DNA from: Lasioglossum baleicum
Lineage: Eukaryota > Arthropoda > Insecta > Hymenoptera > Halictidae
DNA length: 64,000 bases
Assembly: GCF_051020765.1 (NCBI RefSeq)
Contig: NW_027469100.1
Coordinates: 496,001-560,000, forward strand
Direction: 5' to 3'
Part shown: positions 36,501 through 49,014 of the stretch, piece by piece
Layout of the letters: each line of letters opens with the position of its first letter
Position numbering within the stretch: position 1 is the stretch's first letter
Notes under the pieces: model-generated
Databases searched by the model: none
Told to the model about the DNA's origin: nothing
What the model saw: only the letters and a program-made list of their open reading frames with translations
Translations under genes and position numbers: made by a program

Positions 36501-38195
36501 TGACTTCGCATCGGTGGCGAGTGCCGCCACAGTCGCCGCGTTTATTCTCCCTTGATAGTTGAGCGAATCGACTTGAAACTTCGAGGTTACGAATCCGACT
36601 CTACGTTTGGGTTTACATTTTCCATTAATTTTAAAGGGGAGGGGGGGTTGGGGGGGATGGCGATGACAGACCAATTGCGCACCTCCCCGCCACCATCGTC
36701 GCTACCGACGACCTCGACCTCGAGCCGAGCCGTGCCGAGCCGAGCGGGGCCGAAGGCCCGACGGGCTCCCGGAAAATTCGGAAAGGCGATATACCTTTAA
36801 ACCCAGTTGGCCGTAACTTTCTCGATGACGTTAAATTAGTGAAAAATCAAAGTTTCTTTGTCGCCGTATAGCTCGAGAACGGGTCGACGGGTGCGGGCGA
36901 GAGTGGGCTCGTCGGACGGAGGACGCGGCGACGAAGGTTTACCGCGCGAAAAATTCGCGAAAATTCGCGAAAAATTTTTTACGTGTGTATCGGTAACGCG
37001 CGTCGACCTCGGCGGAGGATAACTTACCGATCACCACCGGCAGTGGTCGGTAACGCTCGGGGGGTATAAGCTGCCACGTTAAAAATGAAACCCGAATTTC
37101 GGCGCTTCCACGGTTCAGGGCTGAAAAGGGCCGGAAAGAAAATAACTGATTCAAACGTTCGAATTTAACGCCAACTTCGCATCGGTGGCGAGTGCCGCCA
37201 CAGTCGCCGCGTTTACTCTCCCTTGATAGTTGAGCGAATCGACTTGTAACTTCGAGGTTACGAATCCGACTCTACGTTTGGGTTTACATTTTCCATTAAT
37301 TTTAAAGGGAGGGGGGGTTGGGGGGAGGATGGCGATGACAGACCAATCGCTCGCCTCCCCGCCACCATCGTCGCTACCGACGACTTCGACCTCGAGCCGA
37401 GCCGAGCCGAGCGGGGCCGAAGGACCGACGGTCTCCCGGAAAATTCCGAAAGGCGATATACCTTTAATTCCCAGTTGGCCGTAACTTTCTCGATGACGTC
37501 AAATTAGTGAAAAATCAAAGTTTCTTTGTCGCCGTATAGCTCGAGAACGGGTCGACGGGTGCTGGCGAGAGTGGGCTCGTCGGACGGAGGACGCGGAGAC
37601 GAAGGTTTACCGTCCGAAAAATTCGCGAAGATTCGCGAAAAATTTTTTACGTGTGCATCGGTAACGCGCGTCGACCTCGGCGGAGGATAACTTACCGACC
37701 ACCACCGGCAGTGGTCGGTAACGCTCGGGGGGTATAAGCTGCCACGTTAAAAATGAAACCCGAATTTCGGCGCTTCTACGGTTCAGGGCTGAAAAGGGCC
37801 GGAAAGAAAATAACTGATTCAAACGTTCGAATTTAACGCCAACTTCGCATCGGTGGCGAGTGCCGCCACAGTCGCCGCGTTTACTCTCCCTTGATAGTTG
37901 AGCGAATCGACTTGTAACTTCGAGGTTACGAATCCGACTCTACGTTTGGGTTTACATTTTCCATTAATTTTAAAGGGAGGGGGGGTTGGGGGGAGGATGG
38001 CGATGACAGACCAATCGCGCGCCTCCCCGCCACCATCGTCGCTACCGACGACTTCGACCTCGAGCCGAGCCGAGCCGAGCGGGGCCGAAGGACCGACGGG
38101 TTCCCGGAAAATTCCGAAAGGCGATATACCTTTAATTCCCAGTTGGCCGTAACTTTCTCGATGACGTCAAATTAGTGAAAAATCAAAGTTTCTTT
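33593..38195. repeat. 7-mer beta3 inside 12-mer copy 2
   Basis: U51-U57 repeat beta2 at lag 7998, including ggattagtt near 35087. Both substitutions that distinguish the two 12-mer copies (33837 and 37432) fall inside this block. Confidence 0.88.
34929..35489. repeat. Short monomer U53 (561 bp), third monomer of beta3
   Basis: 12-mer copy of U41 at lag 7998; no difference was noticed between them. Confidence 0.93.
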
Positions 38196-39147
38196 GTCGC
38201 CGTATAGCTCGAGAACGGGTCGACGGGTGCGGGCGAGAGTGGGCTCGTCGGACGGAGGACGCGGAGACGAAGGTTTACCGCGCGAAAAATTCGCGAAAAA
38301 TTTTTTACGTGTGCATCGGTAACGCGCGTCGACCTCGGCGGAGGATAAGTTACCGACCACCACCGGCAGTGGTCGGTAACGCTCGGGGGGTATAAGCTGC
38401 CGCGTTAAAAATGAAACCCGAATTTCGGCGCTTCCACGGTTCATGGCTGAAAAGGGCCGGAAAGAAAATAACTGATTCAAACGTTCGAATTTAACGCCAA
38501 CTTCGTGATGCTGACTTCGCATCGGTGGCGAGTGCCGCCACAGTCGCCGCGTTTACTCTCCCTTGATAGTTGAGCGAATTGACTTGTAACTTCGAGGTTA
38601 CGAATCCGACTCTAAAATTTGGGTTTACATTTTCCATTAATTTTAAAGGGGGAGGGGGGTTGGGGGGATGGCGATGACAGACCAATTGCGCACCTCCCCG
38701 CCACCATCGTCGCTACCGACGACCTCGACCTCGAGCCGAGCCGAGCAGAGCCGAGCGGGGCCGAAGGCCCGACGGGCTCCCGGAAAATTCGGAAAGGCGA
38801 TATACCTGTAAACCCAGTTGGCAGTAACTTTCTCGATGACGTTAAATTAGTGAAAAATCAAAGTTTCTTTGTCGCCGTATAGCTCGAGAACGGGTCGACG
38901 GGTGCGGGCGAGAGTAGGCTCGTCGGACGGAGGACGCGGAGACGAAGGTTTACCGTCCGAAAAATTCGCGAAAAATTTTTTACGTGTGCATCGATAACAC
39001 GCGTCGACCTCGGCGGAGGATAACTTACCGACCACCACCGGCAGTGGTCGGTAACGCTCGGGGGGTATAAGCTGCCGCGTTAAAAATGAAACCCGAATTT
39101 CGGCGCTTCCACGGTTCAGGGCTGAAAAGGGCCGGAAAGAAAATAAC

Positions 39148-41865
39148 TGATTCAAACGTTCGAATTTAACGCCAACTTCGTGATGCTGACTTCGCATCGG
39201 TGGCGAGTGCCGCCACAGTCGCCGCGTTTACTCTCCCTTGATAGTTGAGCGAATTGACTTGTAACTTCGAGGTTACGAATCCGACTCTAAATTTGGGTTT
39301 ACATTTTCCATTAATTTTAAAGGGGGAGGGGGGGTTGGGGGGATGGCGATGACAGACCAATTGCGCACCTCCCCGCCATCATCGTCGCTACCGACGACCT
39401 CGACCTCGAGCCGAGCCGAGCAGAGCCGAGCGGGGCCGAAGGCCCGACGGGCTCCCTGAAAATTCGGAAAGGCGATATGCCTTTAATTCCCAGTTGGCCG
39501 TAACTTTCTCGATGACGTCAAATTAGTGAAAAATCAAACTTTCTTTGTCGCCGTATAGCTCGAGAACGGGTCGACGGGTGCGGACGAGAGTAGGCTCATC
39601 GGACGGAGGACGCGGAGACGAAGGTTTACCGCGCGAAAAATTCGCGAAAATTCGCGAAAAATTTTTTACGTGTGCATCGATAACGCGCGTCGACCTCGGC
39701 GGAGGATAACTTACCGACCACCACCGGCAGTGGTCGGTAACCCTCGGGGGGTATAAGCTGCCGCGTTAAAAATGAAACCCGAATTTCGGCGCTTCCACGG
39801 TTCAGGGCTGAAAAGGGCCGGAAAGAAAATAACTGATTCAAACGTTCGAATTTAACGCCAACTTCGTGATGCTGACTTCGCATCGGTGGCGAGTGCCCCC
39901 ACAGTCGCCGCGTTTACTCTCCCATGATAGTTGAGCGAATCGACTTGTAACTTCGAGGTTACGAATCCGACTCTACGTTTGGGTTTACATTTTCCATTAA
40001 TTTTAAAGGGAGGGGGGGTTGGGGGGAGGATGGCGATGACAGACCAATCGCGCGCCTCCCCGCCACCATCGTCGCTACCGACGACTTCGACCTCGAGCCG
40101 AGCCGAGCCGAGCGGGGCCGAAGGACCGACGGGCTCCCGGAAAATTCCGAAAGGCGATATACCTTTAATTCCCAGTTGGCCGTAACTTTCTCGATGACGT
40201 CAAATTAGTGAAAAATCAAAGTTTCTTTGTCGCCGTATAGCTCGAGAACGGGTCGACGGGTGCGGGCGAGAGTAGGCTCGTCGGACGGAGGACGCGGAGA
40301 CGAAGGTTTACCGTCCGAAAAATTCGCGAAGATTCGCGAAAAATTTTTTACGTGTGTATCGGTAACGCGCGTCGACCTCGGCGGAGGATAACTTACCGAC
40401 CACCACCCGCAGTGGTCGGTAACGCTCGGGGGGTATAAGCTGCCACGTTAAAAATGAAACCCGAATTTCGGCGCTTCCACGGTTCAGGGCTGAAAAGGGC
40501 CGGAAAGAAAATAACTGATTCAAACGTTCGAATTTAACGCCAACTTCGTGATGCTGACTTCGCATCGGTGGCGAGTGCCGCCACAGTCGCCGCGTTTACT
40601 CTCCCTTGATAGTTGAGCGAATCGACTTGTAACTTCGACGTTACGAATCCGACTCTACGTTTGGGTTTACATTTTCCATTAATTTTAAAGGGAGGGGGGG
40701 TTGGGGGGAGGATGGCGATGACAGACCAATCGCGCGCCTCCCCGCCACCATCGTCGCTACCGACGACTTCGACCTCGAGCCGAGCCGAGCCGAGCGGGGC
40801 CGAAGGACCGACGGGCTCCCGGAAAATTCCGAAAGGCGATATACCTTTAATTCCCAGTTGGCCGTAACTTTCTCGATGACGTCAAATTAGTGAAAAATCA
40901 AAGTTTCTTTGTCGCCGTATAGCTCGAGAACGGGTCGACGGGTGCTGGCGAGAGTGGGCTCGTCGGACGGAGGACGCGGAGACGAAGGTTTACCGTCCGA
41001 AAAATTCGCGAAGATTCGCGAAAAATTTTTTACGTGTGCATCGGTAACGCGCGTCGACCTCGGCGGAGGATAACTTACAGACCACCACCGGCAGTGGTCG
41101 GTAACGCTCGGGGGGTATAAGCTGCCACGTTAAAAATGAAACCCGAATTTCGGCGCTTCTACGGTTCAGGGCTGAAAAGGGCCGGAAAGAAAATAACTGA
41201 TTCAAACGTTCGAATTTAACGCCAACTTCGCATCGGTGGCGAGTGCCGCCACAGTCGCCGCGTTTACTCTCCCTTGATAGTTGAGCGAATCGACTTGTAA
41301 CTTCGAGGTTACGAATCCGACTCTACGTTTGGGTTTACATTTTCCATTAATTTTAAAGGGAGGGGGGGTTGGGGGGAGGATGGCGATGACAGACCAATCG
41401 CGCGCCTCCCCGCCACCATCGTCGCTACCGACGACTTCGACCTCGAGGCGAGCCGAGCCGAGCGGGGCCGAAGGACCGACGGGCTCCCGGAAAATTCCGA
41501 AAGGCGATATACCTTTAATTCCCAGTTGGCCGTAACTTTCTCGATGACGTCAAATTAGTGAAAAATCAAAGTTTCTTTGTCGCCGTATAGCTCGAGAACG
41601 GGCCGACGGGTGCGGGCGAGAGTGGGCTCGTCGGACGGAGGACGCGGAGACGAAGGTTTACCGCGCGAAAAATTCGCGAAAATTCGCGAAAAATTTTTTA
41701 CGTGTGCATCGGTAACGCGCGTCGACCTCGGCGGAGGATAAGTTACCGACCACCACCGGCAGTGGTCGGTAACGCTCGGGGGGTATAAGCTGCCGCGTTA
41801 AAAATGAAACCCGAATTTCGGCGCTTCCACGGTTCATGGCTGAAAAGGGCCGGAAAGAAAATAAA
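39148..41865. repeat. 4-mer higher-order repeat, copy 1 (2718 bp)
   Basis: Monomers U60-U63 start at 39547, 40229, 40911 and 41579. Identity at lag 2718 runs from about 39148 to 42007. Copy-specific substitutions noticed here are cccatgatag near 39924, caccacccgc near 40405, ttacagacc near 41078, ggccgacgg near 41603 and ataaatgatt at 41865. An unusual ttcgacgtt (normally ttcgaggtt) at about 40635 is shared with copy 2 at about 43353, confirming the pairing. Confidence 0.88.
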
Positions 41866-44583
41866 TGATTCAAACGTTCGAATTTAACGCCAACTTCGTG
41901 ATGCTGACTTCGCATCGGTGGCGAGTGCCGCCACAGTCGCCGCGTTTACTCTCCCTTGATAGTTGAGCGAATTGACTTGTAACTTCGAGGTTACGAATCC
42001 GACTCTAAATTTGGGTTTACATTTTCCATTAATTTTAAAGGGGGAGGGGGGGTTGGGGGGATGGCGATGACAGACCAATTGCGCACCTCCCCGCCACCAT
42101 CGTCGCTACCGACGACCTCGACCTCGAGCCGAGCCGAGCAGAGCCGAGCGGGGCCGAAGGCCCGACGGGCTCCCTGAAAATTCGGAAAGGCGATATGCCT
42201 TTAATTCCCAGTTGGCCGTAACTTTCTCGATGATGTCAAATTAGTGAAAAATCAAACTTTCTTTGTCGCCGTATAGCTCGAGAACGGGTCGACGGGTGCG
42301 GACGAGAGTAGGCTCATCGGACGGAGGACGCGGAGACGAAGGTTTACCGCGCGAAAAATTCGCGAAAATTCGCGAAAAATTTTTTACGTGTGCATCGATA
42401 ACGCGCGTCGACCTCGGCGGAGGATAACTTACCGACCACCACCGGCAGTGGTCGGTAACCCTCGGGGGGTATAAGCTGCCGCGTTAAAAATGAAACCCGA
42501 ATTTCGGCGCTTCCACGGTTCAGGGCTGAAAAGGGCCGGAAAGAAAATAACTGATTCAAACGTTCGAATTTAACGCCAACTTCGTGATGCTGACTTCGCA
42601 TCGGTGGCGAGTGCCCCCACAGTCGCCGCTTTTACTCTCCCTTGATAGTTGAGCGAATCGACTTGTAACTTCGAGGTTACGAATCCGACTCTACGTTTGG
42701 GTTTACATTTTCCATTAATTTTAAAGGGAGGGGGGGTTGGGGGGAGGATGGCGATGACAGACCAATCGCGCGCCTCCCCGCCACCATCGTCGCTACCGAC
42801 GACTTCGACCTCGAGCCGAGCCGAGCCGAGCGGGGCCGAAGGACCGACGGGCTCCCGGAAAATTCCGAAAGGCGATATACCTTTAATTCCCAGTTGGCCG
42901 TAACTTTCTCGATGACGTCAAATTAGTGAAAAATCAAAGTTTCTTTGTCGCCGTATAGCTCGAGAACGGGTCGACGGGTGCGGGCGAGAGTAGGCTCGTC
43001 GGACGGAGGACGCGGAGACGAAGGTTTACCGTCCGAAAAATTCGCGAAGATTCGCGAAAAATTTTTTACGTGTGTATCGGTAACGCGCGTCGACCTCGGC
43101 GGAGGATAACTTACCGACCACCACCGGCAGTGGTCGGTAACGCTCGGGGGGTATAAGCTGCCACGTTAAAAATGAAACCCGAATTTCGGCGCTTCCACGG
43201 TTCAGGGCTGAAAAGGGCCGGAAAGAAAATAACTGATTCAAACGTTCGAATTTAACGCCAACTTCGTGATGCTGACTTCGCATCGGTGGCGAGTGCCGCC
43301 ACAGTCGCCGCGTTTACTCTCCCTTGATAGTTGAGCGAATCGACTTGTAACTTCGACGTTACGAATCCGACTCTACGTTTGGGTTTACATTTTCCATTAA
43401 TTTTAAAGGGAGGGGGGGTTGGGGGGAGGATGGCGATGACAGACCAATCGGGCGCCTCCCCGCCACCATCGTCGCTACCGACGACTTCGACCTCGAGCCG
43501 AGCCGAGCCGAGCGGGGCCGAAGGACCGACGGGCTCCCGGAAAATTCCGAAAGGCGATATACCTTTAATTCCCAGTTGGCCGTAACTTTCTCGATGACGT
43601 CAAATTAGTGAAAAATCAAAGTTTCTATGTCGCCGTATAGTTCGAGAACGGGTCGACGGGTGCTGGCGAGAGTGGGCTCGTCGGACGGAGGACGCGGAGA
43701 CGAAGGTTTACCGTCCGAAAAATTCGCGAAGATTCGCGAAAAATTTTTTACGTGTGCATCGGTAACGCGCGTCGACCTCGGCGGAGGATAACTTACCGAC
43801 CACCACCGGCAGTGGTCGGTAACGCTCGGGGGGTATAAGCTGCCACGTTAAAAATGAAACCCGAATTTCGGCGCTTCTACGGTTCAGGGCTGAAAAGGGC
43901 CGGAAAGAAAATAACTGATTCAAACGTTCGAATTTAACGCCAACTTCGCATCGGTGGCGAGTGCCGCCACAGTCGCCGCGTTTACTCTCCCTTGATAGTT
44001 GAGCGAATCGACTTGTAACTTCGAGGTTACGAATCCGACTCTACGTTTGGGTTTACATTTTCCATTAATTTTAAAGGGAGGGGGGGTTGGGGGGAGGATG
44101 GCGATGACAGACCAATCGCGCGCCTCCCCGCCACCATCGTCGCTACCGACGACTTCGACCTCGAGGCGAGCCGAGCCGAGCGGGGCCGAAGGACCGACGG
44201 GCTCCCGGAAAATTCCGAAAGGCGATATACCTTTAATTCCCAGTTGGCCGTAACTTTCTCGATGACGTCAAATTAGTGAAAAATCAAAGTTTCTTTGTCG
44301 CCGTATAGCTCGAGAACGGGTCGACGGGTGCGGGCGAGAGTGGGCTCGTCGGACGGAGGACGCGGAGACAAAGGTTTACCGCGCGAAAAATTCGCGAAAA
44401 TTCGCGAAAAATTTTTTACGTGTGCATCGGTAACGCGCGTCGACCTCGGCGGAGGATAAGTTACCGACCACCACCGGCAGTGGTCGGTAACGCTCGGGGG
44501 GTATAAGCTGCCGCGTTAAAAATGAAACCCGAATTTCGGCGCTTCCACGGTTCATGGCTGAAAAGGGCCGGAAAGAAAATAAC
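41866..44583. repeat. 4-mer higher-order repeat, copy 2 (2718 bp)
   Basis: Monomers U64-U67 start at 42265, 42947, 43629 and 44297. Similarity with copy 1 continues to 44725 and stops at 44726, where ctctacg replaces ctctaaa. Private changes noticed are tgatgtca near 42231, gccgctttt near 42626, atcgggcgcc near 43448, tttctatgtc near 43624, gttcgag near 43640 and gagacaaagg near 44367. Confidence 0.88.
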
Positions 44584-44624
44584 TGATTCAAACGTTCGAA
44601 TTTAACGCCAACTTCGTGATGCTG

Positions 44625-46887
44625 ACTTCGCATCGGTGGCGAGTGCCGCCACAGTCGCCGCGTTTACTCTCCCTTGATAGTTGAGCGAATTGACTTGTAA
44701 CTTCGAGGTTACGAATCCGACTCTACGTTTGGGTTTACATTTTCCATTAACTTTAAAGGGGGAGGGGGGGTTGGGGGGATGGCGATGACAGACCAATTGC
44801 GCACCTCCCCGCCACCATCGTCGCTACCGACGACCTCGACCTCGAGCCGAGCCGAGCAGAGCCGAGCGGGGCCGAAGGCCCGACGGGCTCCCTGAAAATT
44901 CGGAAAGGCGATATGCCTTTAATTCCCAGTTGGCCGTAACTTTCTCGATGACGTCAAATTAGTGAAAAATCAAAGTTTCTTTGTCGCCGTATAGCTCGAG
45001 AACGGGTCGACGAGTGCGGGCGAGAGTAGGCTCGTCGGACGGAGGACGCGGAGACGAAGGTTTACCGCGCGAAAAATTCGCGAAAATTCGCGAAAAATTT
45101 TTTACGTGTGCATCGGTAACGCGCGTCGATCTCGGCGGAGGATAACTTACCGACCACCAACGGCAGTGGTCGGTAACGCTCGGGGGGTATAAGCTGCCGC
45201 GTTAAAAATGAAACCCGAATTTCGGCGCTTCCACGGTTCAGGGCTGAAAAGGGCCGGAAAGAAAATAACTGATTCAAACGTTCGAATTTAACGCCAACTT
45301 CGTGATGCTGACTTCGCATCGGTGGCGAGTGCCGCCACAGTCGCCGCGTTTACTCTCCCTTGATAGTTGAGCGAATCGACTTGTAACTTCGAGGTTACGA
45401 ATCCGACTCTACGTTTGGGTTTACATTTTCCATTAATTTTAAAGGGAGGGGGGGTTGGGGGGAGGATGGCGATGACAGACCAATCGCGCGCCTCCCCGCC
45501 ACCATCGTCGCTACCGACGACTTCGACCTCGAGCCGAGCCGAGCCGAGCGGGGCCGAAGGACCGACGGGCTCCCGGAAAATTCCGAAAGGCGATATACCT
45601 TTAATTCCCAGTTGGCCGTAACTTTCTCGATGACGTCAAATTAGTGAAAAATCAAAGTTTCTTTGTCGCCGTATAGCTCGAGAACGGGTCGACGGGTGCG
45701 GGCGAGAGTAGGCTCGTCGGACGGAGGACGCGGAGACGAAGGTTTACCGTCCGAAAAATTCGCGAAGATTCGCGAAAAATTTTTTACGTGTGCATCGGTA
45801 ACGCGCGTCGACCTCGGCGGAGGATAACTTACCGACCACCACCGGCAGTGGTCGGTAACGCTCGGGGGGTATAAGCTGCCACGTTAAAAATGAAACCCGA
45901 ATTTCGGCGCTTCTACGGTTCAGGGCTGAAAAGGGCCGGAAAGAAAATAACTGATTCAAACGTTCGAATTTAACGCCAACTTCGCATCGGTGGCGAGTGC
46001 CGCCACAGTCGCCGCGTTTACTCTCCCTTGATAGTTGAGCGAATTGACTTGTAACTTCGAGGTTACGAATCCGACTCTACGTTTGGGTTTACATTTTCCA
46101 TTAACTTTAAAGGGGGAGGGGGGGTTGGGGGGATGGCGATGACAGACCAATTGCGCACCTCCCCGCCACCATCGTCGCTACCGACGACCTCGACCTCGAG
46201 CCGAGCCGAGCAGAGCCGAGCGGGGCCGAAGGCCCGACGGGCTCCCTGAAAATTCGGAAAGGCGATATGCCTTTAATTCCCAGTTGGCCGTAACTTTCTC
46301 GATGACGTCAAATTAGTGAAAAATCAAAGTTTCTTTGTCGCCGTATAGCTCGACAACGGGTCGACGAGTGCGGGCGAGAGTAGGCTCGTCGGACGGAGGA
46401 CGCGGAGACGAAGGTTTACCGCGCGAAAAATTCGCGAAAATTCGCGAAAAATTTTTTACGTGTGCATCGGTAACGCGCGTCGATCTCGGCGGAGGATAAC
46501 TTACCGACCACCAACGGGAGTGGTCGGTAACGCTCGGGGGGTATAAGCTGCCGCGTTAAAAATGAAACCCGAATTTCGGCGCTTCCACGGTTCAGGGCTG
46601 AAAAGGGCCGGAAAGAAAATAACTGATTCAAACGTTCGAATTTAACGCCAACTTCGTGATGCTGACTTCGCATCGGTGGCGAGTGCCGCCACAGTCGCCG
46701 GGTTTACTCTCCCTTGATAGTTGAGCGAATCGACTTGTAACTTCGAGGTTACGAATCCGACTCTACGTTTGGGTTTACATTTTCCATTAATTTTAAAGGG
46801 AGGGGGGGTTGGGGGGAGGATGGCGATGACAGACCAATCGCGCGCCTCCCCGCCACCATCGTCGCTACCGACGACTTCGACCTCGAG
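44625..46887. repeat. Dimer expansion (lag 1354 bp)
   Basis: About 44625-45533 repeats at about 45979-46887. U68-U70 start at 44983, 45665 and 46337. A rare gtcgatctcgg is shared by both copies (near 45126 and 46480). The second copy has private changes: cgacaacgg near 46353, cgggagtgg near 46515 and gccgggttt near 46699. The repeat ends at 45534/46888, where gagcc becomes gaggc. Confidence 0.8.
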
Positions 46888-46972
46888 GCGAGCCGAGCCG
46901 AGCGGGGCCGAAGGACCGACGGGCTCCCGGAAAATTCCGAAAGGCGATATACCTTTAATTCGCAGTTGGCCG

Positions 46973-49014
46973 TAACTTTCTCGATGACGTCAAATTAGTG
47001 AAAAATCAAAGTTTCTTTGTCGCCGTATAGCTCGAGAACGGGTCGACGGGTGCGGGCGAGAGTGGGCTCGTCGGACGGAGGACGCGGAGACGAAGGTTTA
47101 CCGCGCGAAAAATTCGCGAAAATTCGCGAAAAATTTTTACGTGTGCATCGGTAACGCGCGTCGACCTCGGCGGAGGATAAGTTACCGACCACCACCGGCA
47201 GTGGTCGGTAACGCTCGGGGGGTATAAGCTGCCGCGTTAAAAATGAAACCCGAATTTCGGCGCTTCCACGGTTCATGGCTGAAAAGGGCCGGAAATAAAA
47301 TAACTGATTCAAACGTTCGAATTTAACGCCAACTTCGTGATGCTGACTTCGCATCGGTGGCGAGTGCCGCCACAGTCACCGCGTTTACTCTCCCTTGATA
47401 GTTGAGCGAATCGACTTGTAACTTCGAGGTTACGAATCCGACTCTACGTTTAGGTTTACATTTTCCATTAATTTTAAAGGGGGAGGGGGGGTTGGGGGAT
47501 GGCGATGACAGACCAATCGCGCTCCTCCCCGCCACCATCGTCGCTACCGACGACCTCGACCTCGAGCCGAGCCGAGCCGAGCGGGGCCGAAGGACCGACG
47601 GGCTCCCGGAAAATTCGGAAAGGCGATATACCTTTAAACCCAGTTGGCCGTAACTTTCTCGATGACGTCAAATTAGTGAAAAATCAAAGTTTCTTTGTCG
47701 CCGTATAGCTCGAGAACGGGTCGACGGGTGCGGGCGAGAGTAGGCTCGTCGGACGGAGGACGCGGAGACGAAGGTTTACCGCGCGAAAAATTCGCGAAAA
47801 TTCGCGAAAAATTTTTTACGTGTGCATCGGTAACGCGCGTCGACCTCGGCGGAGGATAACTTACCGACCACCACCGGCAGTGGTCGGTAACGCTCGGGGG
47901 GTATAAGCTGCCACGTTAAAAATGAAACCCGAATTTCGGCGCTTCCACGGTTCAGGGCTGAAAAGGGCCGGAAAGAAAATAACTGTTTCAAACGTTCGAA
48001 TTTAACGCCAACTTCGTGATGCTGACTTCGCATCGGTGGCGAGTGCCGCCACAGTCGCCGCGTTTAGTCTCCCTTGATAGTTGAGCGAATCGACTTGTAA
48101 CTTCGAGGTTTCGAATCCGACTCTACGTTTGGGTTTACATTTTCCATTAATTTTAAAGGGAGGGGGGGTTGGGGGGAGGATGGCGATGACAGACCAATCG
48201 CGCGCCTCCCCGCCACCATCGTCGCTACCGACGACTTCGACCTCGAGCCGAGCCGAGCCGAGCGGGGCCGAAGGACCGACGGGCTCCCGGAAAATTCCGA
48301 AAGGCGATATACCTTTAATTCCCAGTTGGCCGTAACTTTCTCGATGACGTCAAATTAGTGAAAAATCAAAGTTTCTTTGTCGCCGTATAGCTCGAGAACG
48401 GGTCGACGGGTGCGGGCGAGAGTAGGCTCGTCGGACGGAGGACGCGGAGACGAAGGTTTACCGTCCGAAAAATTCCCGAAGATTCGCGAAAAATTTTTTA
48501 CGTGTGCATCGGTAACGCGCGTCGACCTCGGCGGAGGATAACTTACCGACCACCACCGGCAGTGGTCGGTAACGCTCGGGGGGTATAAGCTGCCACGTTA
48601 AAAATGAAACCCGAATTTCGGCGCTTCCACGGTTCAGGGCTGAAAAGGGCCGGAAAGAAAATAACTGATTCAAACGTTCGAATTTAACGCCAACTTCGTG
48701 ATGCTGACTTCGCATCGGTGGCGAGTGCCGCCACAGTCGCCGCGTTTACTCTCCCTTGATAGTTGAGCGAATCGACTTGTAACTTCGAGGTTACGAATCC
48801 GACTCTACGTTTGGGTTTACATTTTCCATTAATTTTAAAGGGAGGGGGGGTTGGGGGGAGGATGGCGATGACAGACCAATCGCGCGCCTCCCCGCCACCA
48901 TCGTCGCTACCGACGACTTCGACCTCGAGCCGAGCCGAGCCGAGCGGGGCCGAAGGACCGACGGGCTCCCGGAAAATTCCGAAAGGCGATATACCTTTAA
49001 TTCCCAGTTGGCCG
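46973..49014. repeat. Trimer higher-order repeat, copy 1 (2042 bp)
   Basis: Monomers U71-U73 start at 47019, 47697 and 48379 (678, 682 and 682 bp after each start). Identity at lag 2042 extends from about 46973 to 49317, and I noticed no difference. It carries several private variants shared only with copy 2: ccggaaataaaa near 47291, aactgtttc near 47983, gtttagtctc near 48063, aggtttcgaatcc near 48107 and attcccgaag near 48473. Confidence 0.92.

Larger units (their letters stand above)
31818..39815. repeat. 12-mer higher-order repeat, copy 2 (7998 bp)
   Basis: Monomers start at 32235, 32921, 33593, 34261, 34929, 35490, 36175, 36860, 37528, 38196, 38871 and 39547. The lengths equal those of copy 1 up to U59. 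U60 is a hybrid: it follows copy 1 up to 39897 and switches at 39898 (C instead of G) to the first monomer of the 2718 bp 4-mer. Tandem and same orientation as copy 1. Confidence 0.93.
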
